A stretch of DNA of 44,253 bases from UKL13-2 sp031394335 (GTDB lineage Bacteria > Pseudomonadota > Gammaproteobacteria > Burkholderiales > Usitatibacteraceae), in NCBI GenBank assembly GCA_031394335.1, contig JANMXS010000295.1:1-44253 (forward strand). Direction: 5' to 3'. Position 1 is the stretch's first letter; each line of letters opens with the position of its first letter. Made by a program: the position numbers and the translations under genes. Under the pieces are notes generated by a model. It was not told the DNA's origin and made no database searches. It was given only the letters and a program-made list of their open reading frames with translations. Shown here in pieces: positions 25,498 to 33,771 of this stretch.

Positions 25498-25735
25498 GGC
25501 GGGGGCGGTCGATTACGATTGTTTCCAGTCTCACAGACTTGCGTCACAAGGCTGATTCCGCCAAGTCTGGCGCGCTACAAGTGCCAGGATCAATCGGCGG
25601 CATTGGCCGGTAGTGGGCTGATAAGCGCGCTTCCGGTCCGGGCTCATTTATACCGAGTAGCTTTAGAAATTGCGCAAGCACGCAAGCGTAATTGCCCACA
25701 CCAGGTAAGTTCATAAAACCATATTGGAGGAGCAC

Positions 25736-26896
25736 ATGAAATTCCACATTAAGTCGCTATTCGCCGCAACCGCTGCCGCATTGTCGTTTGCAGCAGTGGC
25801 TGCCGACACCATCAAGATCGGCGTATCCGGTCCGCTTACCGGCGGGTCCAGCCCCATGGGCGTTTCCATGCGCGATGGCGTGAAACTCGCCGTCACGGAA
25901 ATCAACGAAAAAGGCGGCGTTCTTGGCCGCAAGATCGAACTGGTCGAGCGTGATGACGAGGCCAAGAACGAACGTGGCGTACAGATTGCGCAGGAACTGA
26001 TCAACAAAGAAAAAGTCGTCGCTACCGTCGGCTTCATCAACACCGGCGTGTCGCTGGCCTCGCAGCGTTTCTACCAAGAGGCCAAGATTCCGGTCTTGAA
26101 CAATGTGTCGACCGGTTCGATCGTCACCAAGCAATTCCTGCCGCCCGAGTTTCCCGACAACTATATCTTCCGCACTTCCGCCAACGACACCATTCAGTCG
26201 GCAATGATTGTCGATGAAGTCTTAAAGCGTAAATACACCAAGGTGGCAATTCTTGCCGACTCGACCAACTACGGCCAGCTCGGACGCGAAGATCTTGAGC
26301 GCACGCTCGCGACCAAGGGCATCAAGCCGGTTACGGTCGAAAAATACAACATCAAGGATGTCGACATGACCTCCCAGTTGTTGAAGTCTAAACAGGCCGG
26401 CGCCCAAGTGGTGATTACTTACGGTATCGGGCCCGAGCTGGCGCAGATTGCCAACGGCATGGAGAAGCTGGGCTGGAAGGTGCCGATGCTGGGCTCGTGG
26501 ACGCTGTCGATGGGCAATTTCATCGACAATGCCGGCAAGAATGGTGATGGCGCACGCATGCCGCAAACCTTCATTCAGGACGGCAATACGCCCAAGCGCA
26601 AAGCCTTCATTGACGCCTATCTGAAAGCCTACAAACCGGCAAATGGACGTATCTCCTCGCCCGTCTCGGCTGCGCAAGGTTACGACTCGGTATATATTCT
26701 GGTGGCAGCCTTGAAGCAGGCCGGCAGCACGGACGGCCCCAAGGTTCGCGAGGCCCTCGAAAACCTGAAGGAAAAGGTCGATGGCGTCGTGGCTAGCTAC
26801 GATAAACCGTTCAGCCATGATGACCATGAAGCCATCAAAACCGGCATGCCGGTGATGGGGCAAGTGGAAAATGGCCGCGTGGTACACGCAAAGTAA
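25736..26896 (+). CDS. livK: Branched-chain amino-acid type ABC transporter, periplasmic binding protein
   Basis: 386 residues with signal peptide MKFHIKSLFAATAAALSFAAVAA. The mature protein starts DTIKIGVSGPLTGGSSPMGVSMRDGVKLAVTEINEKGGVLGRKIELV, the typical type I periplasmic fold of LivK-like receptors. VGFINTGVSLASQRFYQEAKIPVLN and ILADSTNYGQLGREDLE are further family blocks. Members bind branched amino acids, amides or aromatic acids, so the ligand is not fixed by sequence alone. GGAGGAG before the ATG at 25736 rules out the in-frame start at 25724. Followed by a GC-rich hairpin and then livH. Confidence 0.88.
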   Translation: MKFHIKSLFAATAAALSFAAVAADTIKIGVSGPLTGGSSPMGVSMRDGVKLAVTEINEKGGVLGRKIELVERDDEAKNERGVQIAQELINKEKVVATVGFINTGVSLASQRFYQEAKIPVLNNVSTGSIVTKQFLPPEFPDNYIFRTSANDTIQSAMIVDEVLKRKYTKVAILADSTNYGQLGREDLERTLATKGIKPVTVEKYNIKDVDMTSQLLKSKQAGAQVVITYGIGPELAQIANGMEKLGWKVPMLGSWTLSMGNFIDNAGKNGDGARMPQTFIQDGNTPKRKAFIDAYLKAYKPANGRISSPVSAAQGYDSVYILVAALKQAGSTDGPKVREALENLKEKVDGVVASYDKPFSHDDHEAIKTGMPVMGQVENGRVVHAK

Positions 26897-26929
26897 AGGC
26901 AGGGCGCAACATCTGATCAGGCGTGAGGG

Positions 26930-26956
26930 GGCGGCAGCGTAACGCGGCCGCCTTTT
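26930..26956 (+). terminator. GC-rich hairpin after livK, possible attenuator
   Basis: GGCGGC (26930-26935) pairs with GCCGCC (26947-26952), followed by four Ts. The T run is short, so this is probably a partial terminator or an RNA-stability hairpin that favours binding-protein mRNA over the permease part, as with dctP. Confidence 0.55.
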
Positions 26957-27135
26957 CATGTGTGGGTGCGGAAGCACTGCAAACGTGGACGGAATTTCGT
27001 TGTCCAGGTTGCCGTGGCACAGCGATTGAAATCCCTGGAAACCCGTGTCGCACGCACGACAACGCGCAGCCGGAACCAGGCTGCTGCAACTGAATTCGTT
27101 TTTGGGCTTCGACGGCCCTTACTGGAAGACAAGTC

Positions 27136-28026
27136 ATGGAAATTCTGCTGCAGCTCGTGATCAGTGGCATTGCCCTGGGTATGATTTACGCGGTTATCGC
27201 GTTTGGATATCAACTTACCTTTGCAACCTCCGGCACGCTGAATTTCGGTCAGGGCGAGGCACTGATGCTGGGTGCGCTAGTCGGACTCAGCCTGGTGGGC
27301 GCCATCCATGGCGGGCCCTATCTGAACTACTGGCTGATGATTCCGCTGGTCATGGTATTCGGCGCCCTTCAGGGTGTATTGGTCGAATGGATCGGCGTGC
27401 GTCCTTCCATCAAGACCCAATCCGAATTCGGCTGGATCATGTCGACCATTGCGCTGGCCATCATCTTCAAGAATGTTGCGGAGAATATCTGGGGCAAGGA
27501 CGATCTCACCTTTCCCTCACCGGTTTCGGCTGCCCCGTTCCAACTGTTCGGCGCCAATGTGCAGATCATGCAGGTGCTGGTGGTTGTCGGTGCGATCGCG
27601 ATGATGCTGGCGGTGGAACTGTTCAATCGCAAATCCATTTACGGCAAGGCGGTGGTCGCCACCTCGAATGATCCCGGCGCGGCCGGACTGATGGGTATCA
27701 ATACCGGCAGGGTGATCACGTTTTCCTATGCATTGTCATCGGCCACGGCTGCCTTCGCCGGCGTGCTGGTTGCGCCGCTCACGCTTACCGGCGCCACCAT
27801 GGGTACTTCGCTGGGCCTCAAGGCGTTCGCCGTGGCGATCATCGGCGGGCTGACATCCGGGATGGGGGCTGTCGTCGGCGGCCTGATTCTGGGCGTGGCC
27901 GAGACCCTCACCGGGTTTTACGTTTCGACCGGTTACAAGGAAGTGCCGGGACTGGTGCTGCTGTTACTGGTGCTGGCGGTCAAACCGGCCGGCCTGTTCG
28001 GCAAAGCTGCGATCAAGAAGGTATAG
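27136..28026 (+). CDS. livH: Branched-chain amino-acid type ABC permease, LivH family
   Basis: 296 residues, polytopic. LQLVISGIALGMIYAVIAFGYQLTFATSGTLNFGQGEALMLGA at the start and GLKAFAVAIIGGLTSGMGAVVGGLILGVAETL near the end are the two signature regions of LivH permeases. Inner membrane. The gap from livK is 239 bp and appears gene-free; livMG starts three bases after this stop, so the two are coupled. Confidence 0.9.
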   Translation: MEILLQLVISGIALGMIYAVIAFGYQLTFATSGTLNFGQGEALMLGALVGLSLVGAIHGGPYLNYWLMIPLVMVFGALQGVLVEWIGVRPSIKTQSEFGWIMSTIALAIIFKNVAENIWGKDDLTFPSPVSAAPFQLFGANVQIMQVLVVVGAIAMMLAVELFNRKSIYGKAVVATSNDPGAAGLMGINTGRVITFSYALSSATAAFAGVLVAPLTLTGATMGTSLGLKAFAVAIIGGLTSGMGAVVGGLILGVAETLTGFYVSTGYKEVPGLVLLLLVLAVKPAGLFGKAAIKKV

Positions 28027-28029
28027 CGG

Positions 28030-30006
28030 ATGAACAGCAAGAGACTTGGGCTTTACGTTGTGGGCATTGCCGCGCTGGCGCTGTTCCCGGTTGCCGTGCA
28101 CAACCCGTATTACATCCATCTGGCCGAAACCATCCTGATCTACGCCATCCTGCTGTTCGGTCTCGATATCGTGGTCGGATACACCGGCGAAGTGTCGCTG
28201 GGGCATGCCGGCCTGTTCGGTATCGGCTCCTATACGGCAGGGGTGTTCTTTTTCAAGCTGGGTGTGCCTTATGTGCTTCTGGTGGTGGCCGCGAGCATTG
28301 CGGTTACCGCCCTGTTCGGCGCCATTCTCGCGCTGCCAGCGTTACGCGTTACCGGCCCTTACCTGGCGATGGTGACGCTGGCGTTCGGCACCATCATCCA
28401 GATCCTCATCAACGAAATGACCTTCATCACCGAGGGGCCGCTGGGAATCAAGGTGCCCAAGCCGTCCTTCTTCGGTCACAAGCTGAATGAGCTGGAATAT
28501 TTCTACCTCGTCGCCATCTTCATGGTGCTTGCCATGGTGGCGGTTAACCGAATTTTGCGTTCCCACCTTGGGCGCGCCTTCCAGGCACTGCGCGACAGCC
28601 CGGTGGCATGCGATTGCATGGGCGTTTCGGTTTACCGGTACAAAGTGTATGCCTTCGTCATCAGCGCGGCGCTGGCTGGCTTGGCGGGCAGCCTGTATAC
28701 CTACTCGGAAGAATACATTTCGCCGAACACCTATAACTTCGAGCTGACCATCCTGTTCCTGCTCGCCGTGATCATGGGCGGGCGCAAAACCCGTAGCGGA
28801 CCGCTGCTCGGCGCCCTGATTGTCGTTACCCTGCCCAGCCTGCTTTCGGACATCAGCCTGTTCCAGGGTATCGCAACGGCCGCCGCGATCCTCGGTGTGA
28901 TCATCTCCTCGGTTCTGTTGTTCAAGAAACAGAAAACCTGGCGTGAGGTGATTGTCCCGGTGACATCGGTGATCGGCATGGCCGTGTTTTCCTACTATCT
29001 GGAAAATATCGTCGACTGGCGCCTGACCATTTTCGGCCTGATGACGCTGTTCGTCGTTTACTATCTGCAGGATGGCATCGTTGGCTACCTGCGAAATACT
29101 GCGGAAAAGATATGGCCGCGCCGATTGGCCAAGGTCGCTGGCGACGCCGTGAATGGCGACGAATCGCAAATCTGGGCCCCGCCCACCCAGGCTGTGCAGG
29201 CATCAGGCAATCTGCTGGAAGCCAACGGCATTCTGATGCAGTTCGGCGGATTGAAGGCCCTCAACCAGGTCGACCTGCATGTCGCCAAGGGAGCCATTCA
29301 CGGCCTGATCGGTCCCAATGGCTCGGGCAAGAGCACGATGATGAATGTGCTGACCGGCATCTACCAGCCAACGCAGGGAAGTGTTGCTTTCAACGGCAAT
29401 TCGATTGTCGGCAAGACGCCCGCGCAAATTGCGCTGGCCGGAATTGCACGCACTTTCCAGAACGTGCAGCTGTTTGGCGAAATGACGGCGACCGAAAACG
29501 TTCTCGTTGGCCTGCACCATACCTTTCACAGCAATTTATTCGATGTGCTCTTCAACACGCGGCGCTATCAGCAAGAAGAAAAAACCGCTCAACAACGGGC
29601 CGCCGGTATCCTGCACTTTGTCGGTCTCGCCGATATGGCGCATGAAGAGGCGCGCAACCTGCCCTATGGTAAACAGCGCCTGCTGGAAATCGGACGCGCG
29701 CTGGGGCTCAATCCCAGCCTGCTGTTGCTGGATGAACCGGCAGCGGGTCTGACCGCACCGGATATCAAGGAGCTGATCGAAATCATTCGCAAGATTCGCG
29801 ATCATGGCATCACGGTGATCCTGATCGAGCATCATATGGACGTGGTGATGACCATTTCCGACCTGGTTACCGTGCTCGATTTCGGCCAGAAAATTGCCGA
29901 GGAAAAACCGGGGCTGGTGCAAGCCGATCCGAAAGTTATCGAGGCGTATCTCGGCAGCAGTGTCGCCGATTCGGGTCTTGCCGCGGTCCACGCGGCACCG
30001 GCTTAA
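28030..30006 (+). CDS. livM-livG: Fused LivM permease and LivG ATPase
   Basis: 658 residues. Residues ~1-360 are the LivM permease (FGLDIVVGYTGEVSLGHAGLFGIGSYTAGVFF, GPYLAMVTLAFGTIIQILINEMTFITEGPLGI). A linker of ~40 residues joins them to a complete LivG ATPase (~397-640) with Walker A GPNGSGKST (~428), signature-like LPYGKQRLLEIGRAL, Walker B LLLLDEPAAGL and the switch region VILIEHHMDVV. One polypeptide thus does the work of two genes. The frame is continuous with no stop between domains. The second ATPase, LivF, is separate. Confidence 0.9.
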   Translation: MNSKRLGLYVVGIAALALFPVAVHNPYYIHLAETILIYAILLFGLDIVVGYTGEVSLGHAGLFGIGSYTAGVFFFKLGVPYVLLVVAASIAVTALFGAILALPALRVTGPYLAMVTLAFGTIIQILINEMTFITEGPLGIKVPKPSFFGHKLNELEYFYLVAIFMVLAMVAVNRILRSHLGRAFQALRDSPVACDCMGVSVYRYKVYAFVISAALAGLAGSLYTYSEEYISPNTYNFELTILFLLAVIMGGRKTRSGPLLGALIVVTLPSLLSDISLFQGIATAAAILGVIISSVLLFKKQKTWREVIVPVTSVIGMAVFSYYLENIVDWRLTIFGLMTLFVVYYLQDGIVGYLRNTAEKIWPRRLAKVAGDAVNGDESQIWAPPTQAVQASGNLLEANGILMQFGGLKALNQVDLHVAKGAIHGLIGPNGSGKSTMMNVLTGIYQPTQGSVAFNGNSIVGKTPAQIALAGIARTFQNVQLFGEMTATENVLVGLHHTFHSNLFDVLFNTRRYQQEEKTAQQRAAGILHFVGLADMAHEEARNLPYGKQRLLEIGRALGLNPSLLLLDEPAAGLTAPDIKELIEIIRKIRDHGITVILIEHHMDVVMTISDLVTVLDFGQKIAEEKPGLVQADPKVIEAYLGSSVADSGLAAVHAAPA

Positions 30007-30017
30007 GGGAGTCGCAC

Positions 30018-30734
30018 ATGCTATCCATTTCCAATCTTCACGCCTCGTACGGCAAGGTCGAGGTGTTGCACGGCATCTCGCTGGAGGTTCCCAAAGGCAA
30101 GGTTGTCACCCTGATCGGCTCCAACGGAGCCGGCAAGACCACGACCATGCGCGCCATCTCGGGCATGATTAAACCGGTCTCTGGAACGGTGATGCTGGAC
30201 GGCAAAAACATCACCGGGCTGGATTCGCATCGCATCAGTCGCGCGGGCCTGGCACACTCGCCGGAGGGCCGCCGCGTTTTTTCGACGATGAGTGTTGACG
30301 ACAATTTGTTGCTCGGCGCTTTCCCGCGACTCACGCGCGCGCGGCCCAGGGGGGACGTGAAAGCCGATATCGAGAAAGCGATGGAGCTGTTTCCGCGCCT
30401 GAAAGAACGCCGCACCCAGCTTGCGGGCACCTTGTCGGGCGGCGAACAACAGATGCTCGCCATGGCCCGTGCGGTGATGCTGAATCCGGACGTCATCCTG
30501 CTCGATGAGCCTTCGATGGGGCTGGCGCCGATACTCGTCGAAGAAGTGTTTCGCATTATCCGGAATTTGAAAGCGCAAGGCGTGACCATGTTGCTGGTGG
30601 AGCAGTTTGCGGCAGCGGCGCTAAACGTGGCGGACTATGGTTATGTGTTGGAAAACGGGCGCATCGCGGTAAGCGGTCCGGCCGAGAAGTTGCGTAACGA
30701 TCCCGCCGTCAAAGCCGCCTATCTCGGCGGCTGA
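30018..30734 (+). CDS. livF: Branched-chain amino-acid type ABC ATPase, LivF family
   Basis: 238 residues, the normal LivF size. Walker A GSNGAGKTT, signature LSGGEQQM, Walker B VILLDEPSMGLAP and the switch region MLLVEQFAAAALNVADYGYVLENGRI are all present. It pairs with the ATPase half of the LivM-LivG fusion to energise uptake. It lies 11 bp after livMG with GGGAG as its ribosome site. Confidence 0.92.
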   Translation: MLSISNLHASYGKVEVLHGISLEVPKGKVVTLIGSNGAGKTTTMRAISGMIKPVSGTVMLDGKNITGLDSHRISRAGLAHSPEGRRVFSTMSVDDNLLLGAFPRLTRARPRGDVKADIEKAMELFPRLKERRTQLAGTLSGGEQQMLAMARAVMLNPDVILLDEPSMGLAPILVEEVFRIIRNLKAQGVTMLLVEQFAAAALNVADYGYVLENGRIAVSGPAEKLRNDPAVKAAYLGG

Positions 30735-30768
30735 TAGCGCAATCAGCTCGTCACGATGGAATTCGGGA

Positions 30769-31734
30769 ATGAAACCAAAAATTCTGATTACCCGCCAGGT
30801 GTTCCCCGAAATCGTTGCCGCACTGTCGCAACATTTTGAAGTCGATCACAACGCCTCCGACGACATCATGTCGCCTGAGGAGCTGCGTAGCCGCGCGCGT
30901 GATTGCGCCGGTGTGATCTGCTGTCTCACCGAGAAAATAGACGCCGCGTTTCTGGATGCCTGTCCGACGGTGAAGATGGTGAGCAATATCGCGGTCGGCT
31001 ATAACAATATCGATGTCGTTGAAGCGAAAAAGCGCGGTGTGAAAGCGAGCAATACGCCTGGTGTGCTCGACGACACCACTGCCGACCTGACCTTCGCGCT
31101 GTTGATGACCGCCGCGCGCCGCATCACCGAAACCGAAGGCCGTCTGCGCCGCGGTGAATGGAAAAAAGGCTTCGCCTTGCAGCAGTGGCTCGGCACCGAT
31201 ATTCATCACGCCACCTTGGGCATCATCGGCATGGGTCGCATCGGCCAGACCATTGCCAAGCGCGCACTGGGCTTCGAGATGACGGTAAAGTATTTCAACC
31301 GCACGCGTCTCGATGCCGCAACAGAAGCAAAACTTAACGCCAGCTATGCCAGCAAGGAAGCGGTGCTGCGCGACAGCGATTTCGTGGTGGTGATGGCGCC
31401 GTACTCGCCGGCCACGCATCATTTGATTGGCGCGGCCGAGATCGCGCTGATGAAGCCATCGGCAATCCTCATCAACACCGCGCGCGGTGGCGTGGTCGAT
31501 GATCTCGCGCTGATCGACGCGCTCAAAGCAAAACGCATCGCCGGCGCCGGGCTCGATGTGTTCGAGAGCGAGCCCGCATTCAATCCGCAATATTTACAGC
31601 TCGACAATGTCGCGCTCACCCCGCATATCGGCAGCGCGACTCACGCCACGCGCATGAACATGGCGATGCTGGCCGCGGAAAACATGATGGCCGGCCTTGC
31701 CGGCAAGACGCCACCGAATTGGCTTAACCCGTAA
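30769..31734 (+). CDS. D-2-hydroxyacid dehydrogenase, glyoxylate/hydroxypyruvate reductase type
   Basis: 321 residues. NAD(P) fold GIIGMGRIGQTIAKRA, catalytic Arg in INTARGGVVDD, Glu in DVFESEPAFNP and His in TPHIGSATHAT are all there. CPTVKMVSNIAVGYNNIDV and NTPGVLDDTTADLTFALLM are typical of the glyoxylate/hydroxypyruvate reductase branch. Cytoplasmic. It follows livF by 34 bp on the same strand and leads into a second dehydrogenase, so the three may share a transcript. Confidence 0.85.
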   Translation: MKPKILITRQVFPEIVAALSQHFEVDHNASDDIMSPEELRSRARDCAGVICCLTEKIDAAFLDACPTVKMVSNIAVGYNNIDVVEAKKRGVKASNTPGVLDDTTADLTFALLMTAARRITETEGRLRRGEWKKGFALQQWLGTDIHHATLGIIGMGRIGQTIAKRALGFEMTVKYFNRTRLDAATEAKLNASYASKEAVLRDSDFVVVMAPYSPATHHLIGAAEIALMKPSAILINTARGGVVDDLALIDALKAKRIAGAGLDVFESEPAFNPQYLQLDNVALTPHIGSATHATRMNMAMLAAENMMAGLAGKTPPNWLNP

Positions 31735-31750
31735 ATTTCTGGAGATAGAT

Positions 31751-32599
31751 ATGAAAGTCGCATTCCTCGGCCTCGGCGTGATGGGCTACCCCATGGCCGG
31801 CCATCTCAAGGCCAAAGGTCATGATGTCACTGTCTACAACCGCACCACGGCCAAGGCCGAAGCCTGGGTCAAGCAACACGGCGGTGTGCTTGGCAAGACG
31901 CCCGCCGAGGCGGTGCAGGGCGCCGAGATCGTGTTGATGTGTGTAGGCAACGATAAAGATTTGATGGATGTCGGCAGTGCCGCATTGGCCGCGATGAAGT
32001 CCGGCGCCATCCTCGTCGATCACACTACCGCCTCGGCGGATGCCGCGCGCAGTCTTTATGCCACCGCCAAGGCCAAGGGCATCGCCTTCCTCGATGGCCC
32101 GGTATCCGGCGGGCAAATGGGCGCGGAAAAAGGCCAGCTCACGGTGATGGTCGGTGGCGACCAGGCGCCGTTCGACAAGGCCAAACCGGTGATCGATTGC
32201 TATGCCAAGGCCACCACCCTGCTGGGCGCATCAGGCTCTGGCCAATTGACCAAGATGGTCAACCAGATCTGCATCGCCGGGCTGGTGCAGGCATTGGCCG
32301 AAGGTTTGGCGTTTGCCGAGAAAGCGGGCCTTAATGGCGAGCAGGTGCTTGAGGTGATTTCCAAAGGCGCCGCGCAATCATGGCAAATGGAGAATCGTGG
32401 CAAGACCATGTTGAAGCGCGAATTCAAATTCGGCTTTGCGGTTGACTGGATGCGCAAGGACCTGGGCATCTGCCTGGACGAGGCGCGGCGCAATGGCGCA
32501 CGCCTGCCGATCACCGCCGTGGTCGACCAGTTTTACGGTGATGTGCAGAAGGAGGGCGGTCAACGATTTGACACATCCTCGCTGATTACTAGACTATAG
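31751..32599 (+). CDS. 3-hydroxyisobutyrate dehydrogenase family reductase (possible tartronate-semialdehyde reductase)
   Basis: 282 residues, slightly short for the family (~290-300). The NAD(P)-binding motif GLGVMGYPMAGHLK opens the protein, the substrate-binding block DGPVSGGQMGAEKGQLTVMVGG follows, and the catalytic Lys lies in GSGQLTKMVNQ. The ATG at 31751 has GGAGATAGAT just before it; an upstream in-frame start at 31697 would overlap the previous gene. Together with the hydroxyacid dehydrogenase (17 bp upstream) this suggests reduction of C2/C3 oxo-acids. 3-Hydroxyisobutyrate from valine breakdown is an alternative that would fit the Liv transporter. Confidence 0.82.
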   Translation: MKVAFLGLGVMGYPMAGHLKAKGHDVTVYNRTTAKAEAWVKQHGGVLGKTPAEAVQGAEIVLMCVGNDKDLMDVGSAALAAMKSGAILVDHTTASADAARSLYATAKAKGIAFLDGPVSGGQMGAEKGQLTVMVGGDQAPFDKAKPVIDCYAKATTLLGASGSGQLTKMVNQICIAGLVQALAEGLAFAEKAGLNGEQVLEVISKGAAQSWQMENRGKTMLKREFKFGFAVDWMRKDLGICLDEARRNGARLPITAVVDQFYGDVQKEGGQRFDTSSLITRL

Positions 32600-32630
32600 G
32601 CACTTCAGCGCACACTCCCTAAGGCAAACC

Positions 32631-33263
32631 GTGATCAAGCTGTACTTCTCTCCCGGCGCCTGCTCGCTCGCTCCGCACATCGTCCTCGAAGAACTCGGCA
32701 TCGCTTATGAGTCGGTGTTGATCTCCACCAAGGACGGCGACCAACACAAGGCGGATTACCTGCGCATCAATCCGCGCGCGCGCGTGCCGGCGTTGTCGGT
32801 GGACGGCAAGGTGCTGACCGAGAATGTCGCCATCCTGACCTATCTGGGCGGCGGCTACGCCAGTCGTGGCCTGTGGCCCAGGGACACCTGGAAGCAGGCC
32901 GAGGCCCTGTCGCTGATGGCGTGGCTGGCATCGAGCGTGCAGGTCGCCAATGCCGGCGTCTGGCGCGCCGAACGCTACTCCGCTGACAAAGCGGCCAAGG
33001 ACGGCATCAACGCCCATTGCCGCGCGCTACTGCTCAAGTACTACCACGAAATCGAAGTGCTGCTCACGGGCAAAACCTTCGCCATGGGTGGCCAGTACAC
33101 CGTCTGCGATGCGTATTTGCTGGTGTTCTACCGCTGGGGCTACCGCGCTGGCTGGGACATGAAAACCCAGTTCCCCAACTGGACCAAGCAAGCCCTGCGC
33201 GTCGCCTCGCGTCCGACAGTTAAGCGGGTGTTTGAGGCGGAAGGCATCAAGCTCGATTCGTAG
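32631..33263 (+). CDS. Glutathione S-transferase
   Basis: 210 residues starting with GTG. The N-terminal thioredoxin-like domain begins MIKLYFSPGACSLAPHIVLEELG, with the SPGACS motif of the bacterial beta class, including the cysteine. RINPRARVPALSVDGKVLTENVAILTYLG is the glutathione-binding region. The all-helical C-terminal domain has KTFAMGGQYTVCDAYLLVFYRWG. Cytoplasmic. It lies 31 bp after the second dehydrogenase and probably ends the transcript. Confidence 0.87.
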   Translation: MIKLYFSPGACSLAPHIVLEELGIAYESVLISTKDGDQHKADYLRINPRARVPALSVDGKVLTENVAILTYLGGGYASRGLWPRDTWKQAEALSLMAWLASSVQVANAGVWRAERYSADKAAKDGINAHCRALLLKYYHEIEVLLTGKTFAMGGQYTVCDAYLLVFYRWGYRAGWDMKTQFPNWTKQALRVASRPTVKRVFEAEGIKLDS

Positions 33264-33319
33264 GTCTCGGTCGAGCCGGGCGCTATTTTGCCCCCCGTAG
33301 GCCGTACTCGGAACAACAG

Positions 33320-33389
33320 CGTAGAACGCCATTTGGCGCGCCTCCTGAGGCATTTTTGCTCCGAGAGGCGCGCCGAATGGCGTTCTGCG
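33320..33389. repeat. Long inverted repeat, 25-bp arms
   Basis: The arms at 33320-33344 and 33365-33389 match at 23 of 25 positions, and both mismatches still pair as G-T in RNA. The loop is 20 bases. Each arm also contains the 8-bp palindrome GGCGCGCC. It lies 57 bp after the GST stop. There is no T run, so it is not a standard terminator; a REP/MITE-like element or an mRNA-protecting hairpin is more likely. Confidence 0.8.
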
Positions 33390-33689
33390 TAATTTGTGTG
33401 TTTCCAGACTGTGCGATTTCGATCCTTCGCGTGCCTTGATTCTGGTTGATGGCAGATGTTCGGCGAGGGACCTCAGTGGTAACCGCCGGTCATGAGCTCC
33501 GGAAGCGGCACCCACGGTCCCTTTGTCGTAGCGGCCTCGACCAAGGTGCGCTGTGCTTTGCTCCGTAGCTATCGGCGCGCTGGTACGACGGGGTCGGTAG
33601 GCTTAATCGAGTGACATGAGGAACAGGCTGCAGTTTAACTGCAGAGCCGATAAGGCAAAAGCCAATCGGTCCGCTTGCGCAACGAACAA

Positions 33690-33735
33690 GACCACCTGCT
33701 CCCTTCGCATTATGTTGCGAAAGGAGCAGGCGGTC
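33690..33735 (-). terminator. Strong hairpin downstream of the ice-binding-like gene
   Basis: 20-bp arms (33690-33709 and 33716-33735) with 18 matching positions and a six-base loop, 36 bp beyond the stop of the minus-strand gene at 33772. On the minus strand it is followed by a T-rich but mixed stretch, CTTGTTCGTT. Probable terminator for that gene. Confidence 0.65.
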
Positions 33736-33771
33736 TGCTGCGGCCTATTCCGCTGCGCCCTTACCGAGCGC

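Larger units (their letters stand above)
25252..25735. other. Gene-free region between the TRAP and Liv operons
   Basis: 484 bp. It contains the dctM terminator, a hairpin GCGCAGCA/TGCTGCGC with a seven-base loop (25417-25439), the second copy of the 22-bp element (25476-25497), a spaced inverted pair AGACTTG/CAAGTCT in the stretch that follows, and finally GGAGGAG eight bases before the livK start. No protein-coding frame looks real. Confidence 0.6.
33264..33771. other. Gene-free stretch with two large inverted repeats
   Basis: 508 bp between the GST gene and the ice-binding-like gene, which converge. It holds the 25-bp inverted repeat at 33320-33389 and the 20-bp hairpin at 33690-33735, listed separately. 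I see no credible gene between them. Confidence 0.6.

Noticed and set aside
33320..33389. The long inverted repeat as an intrinsic terminator
   Set aside because: No T run follows on either strand; the loop is 20 bases and the stem far longer than needed.
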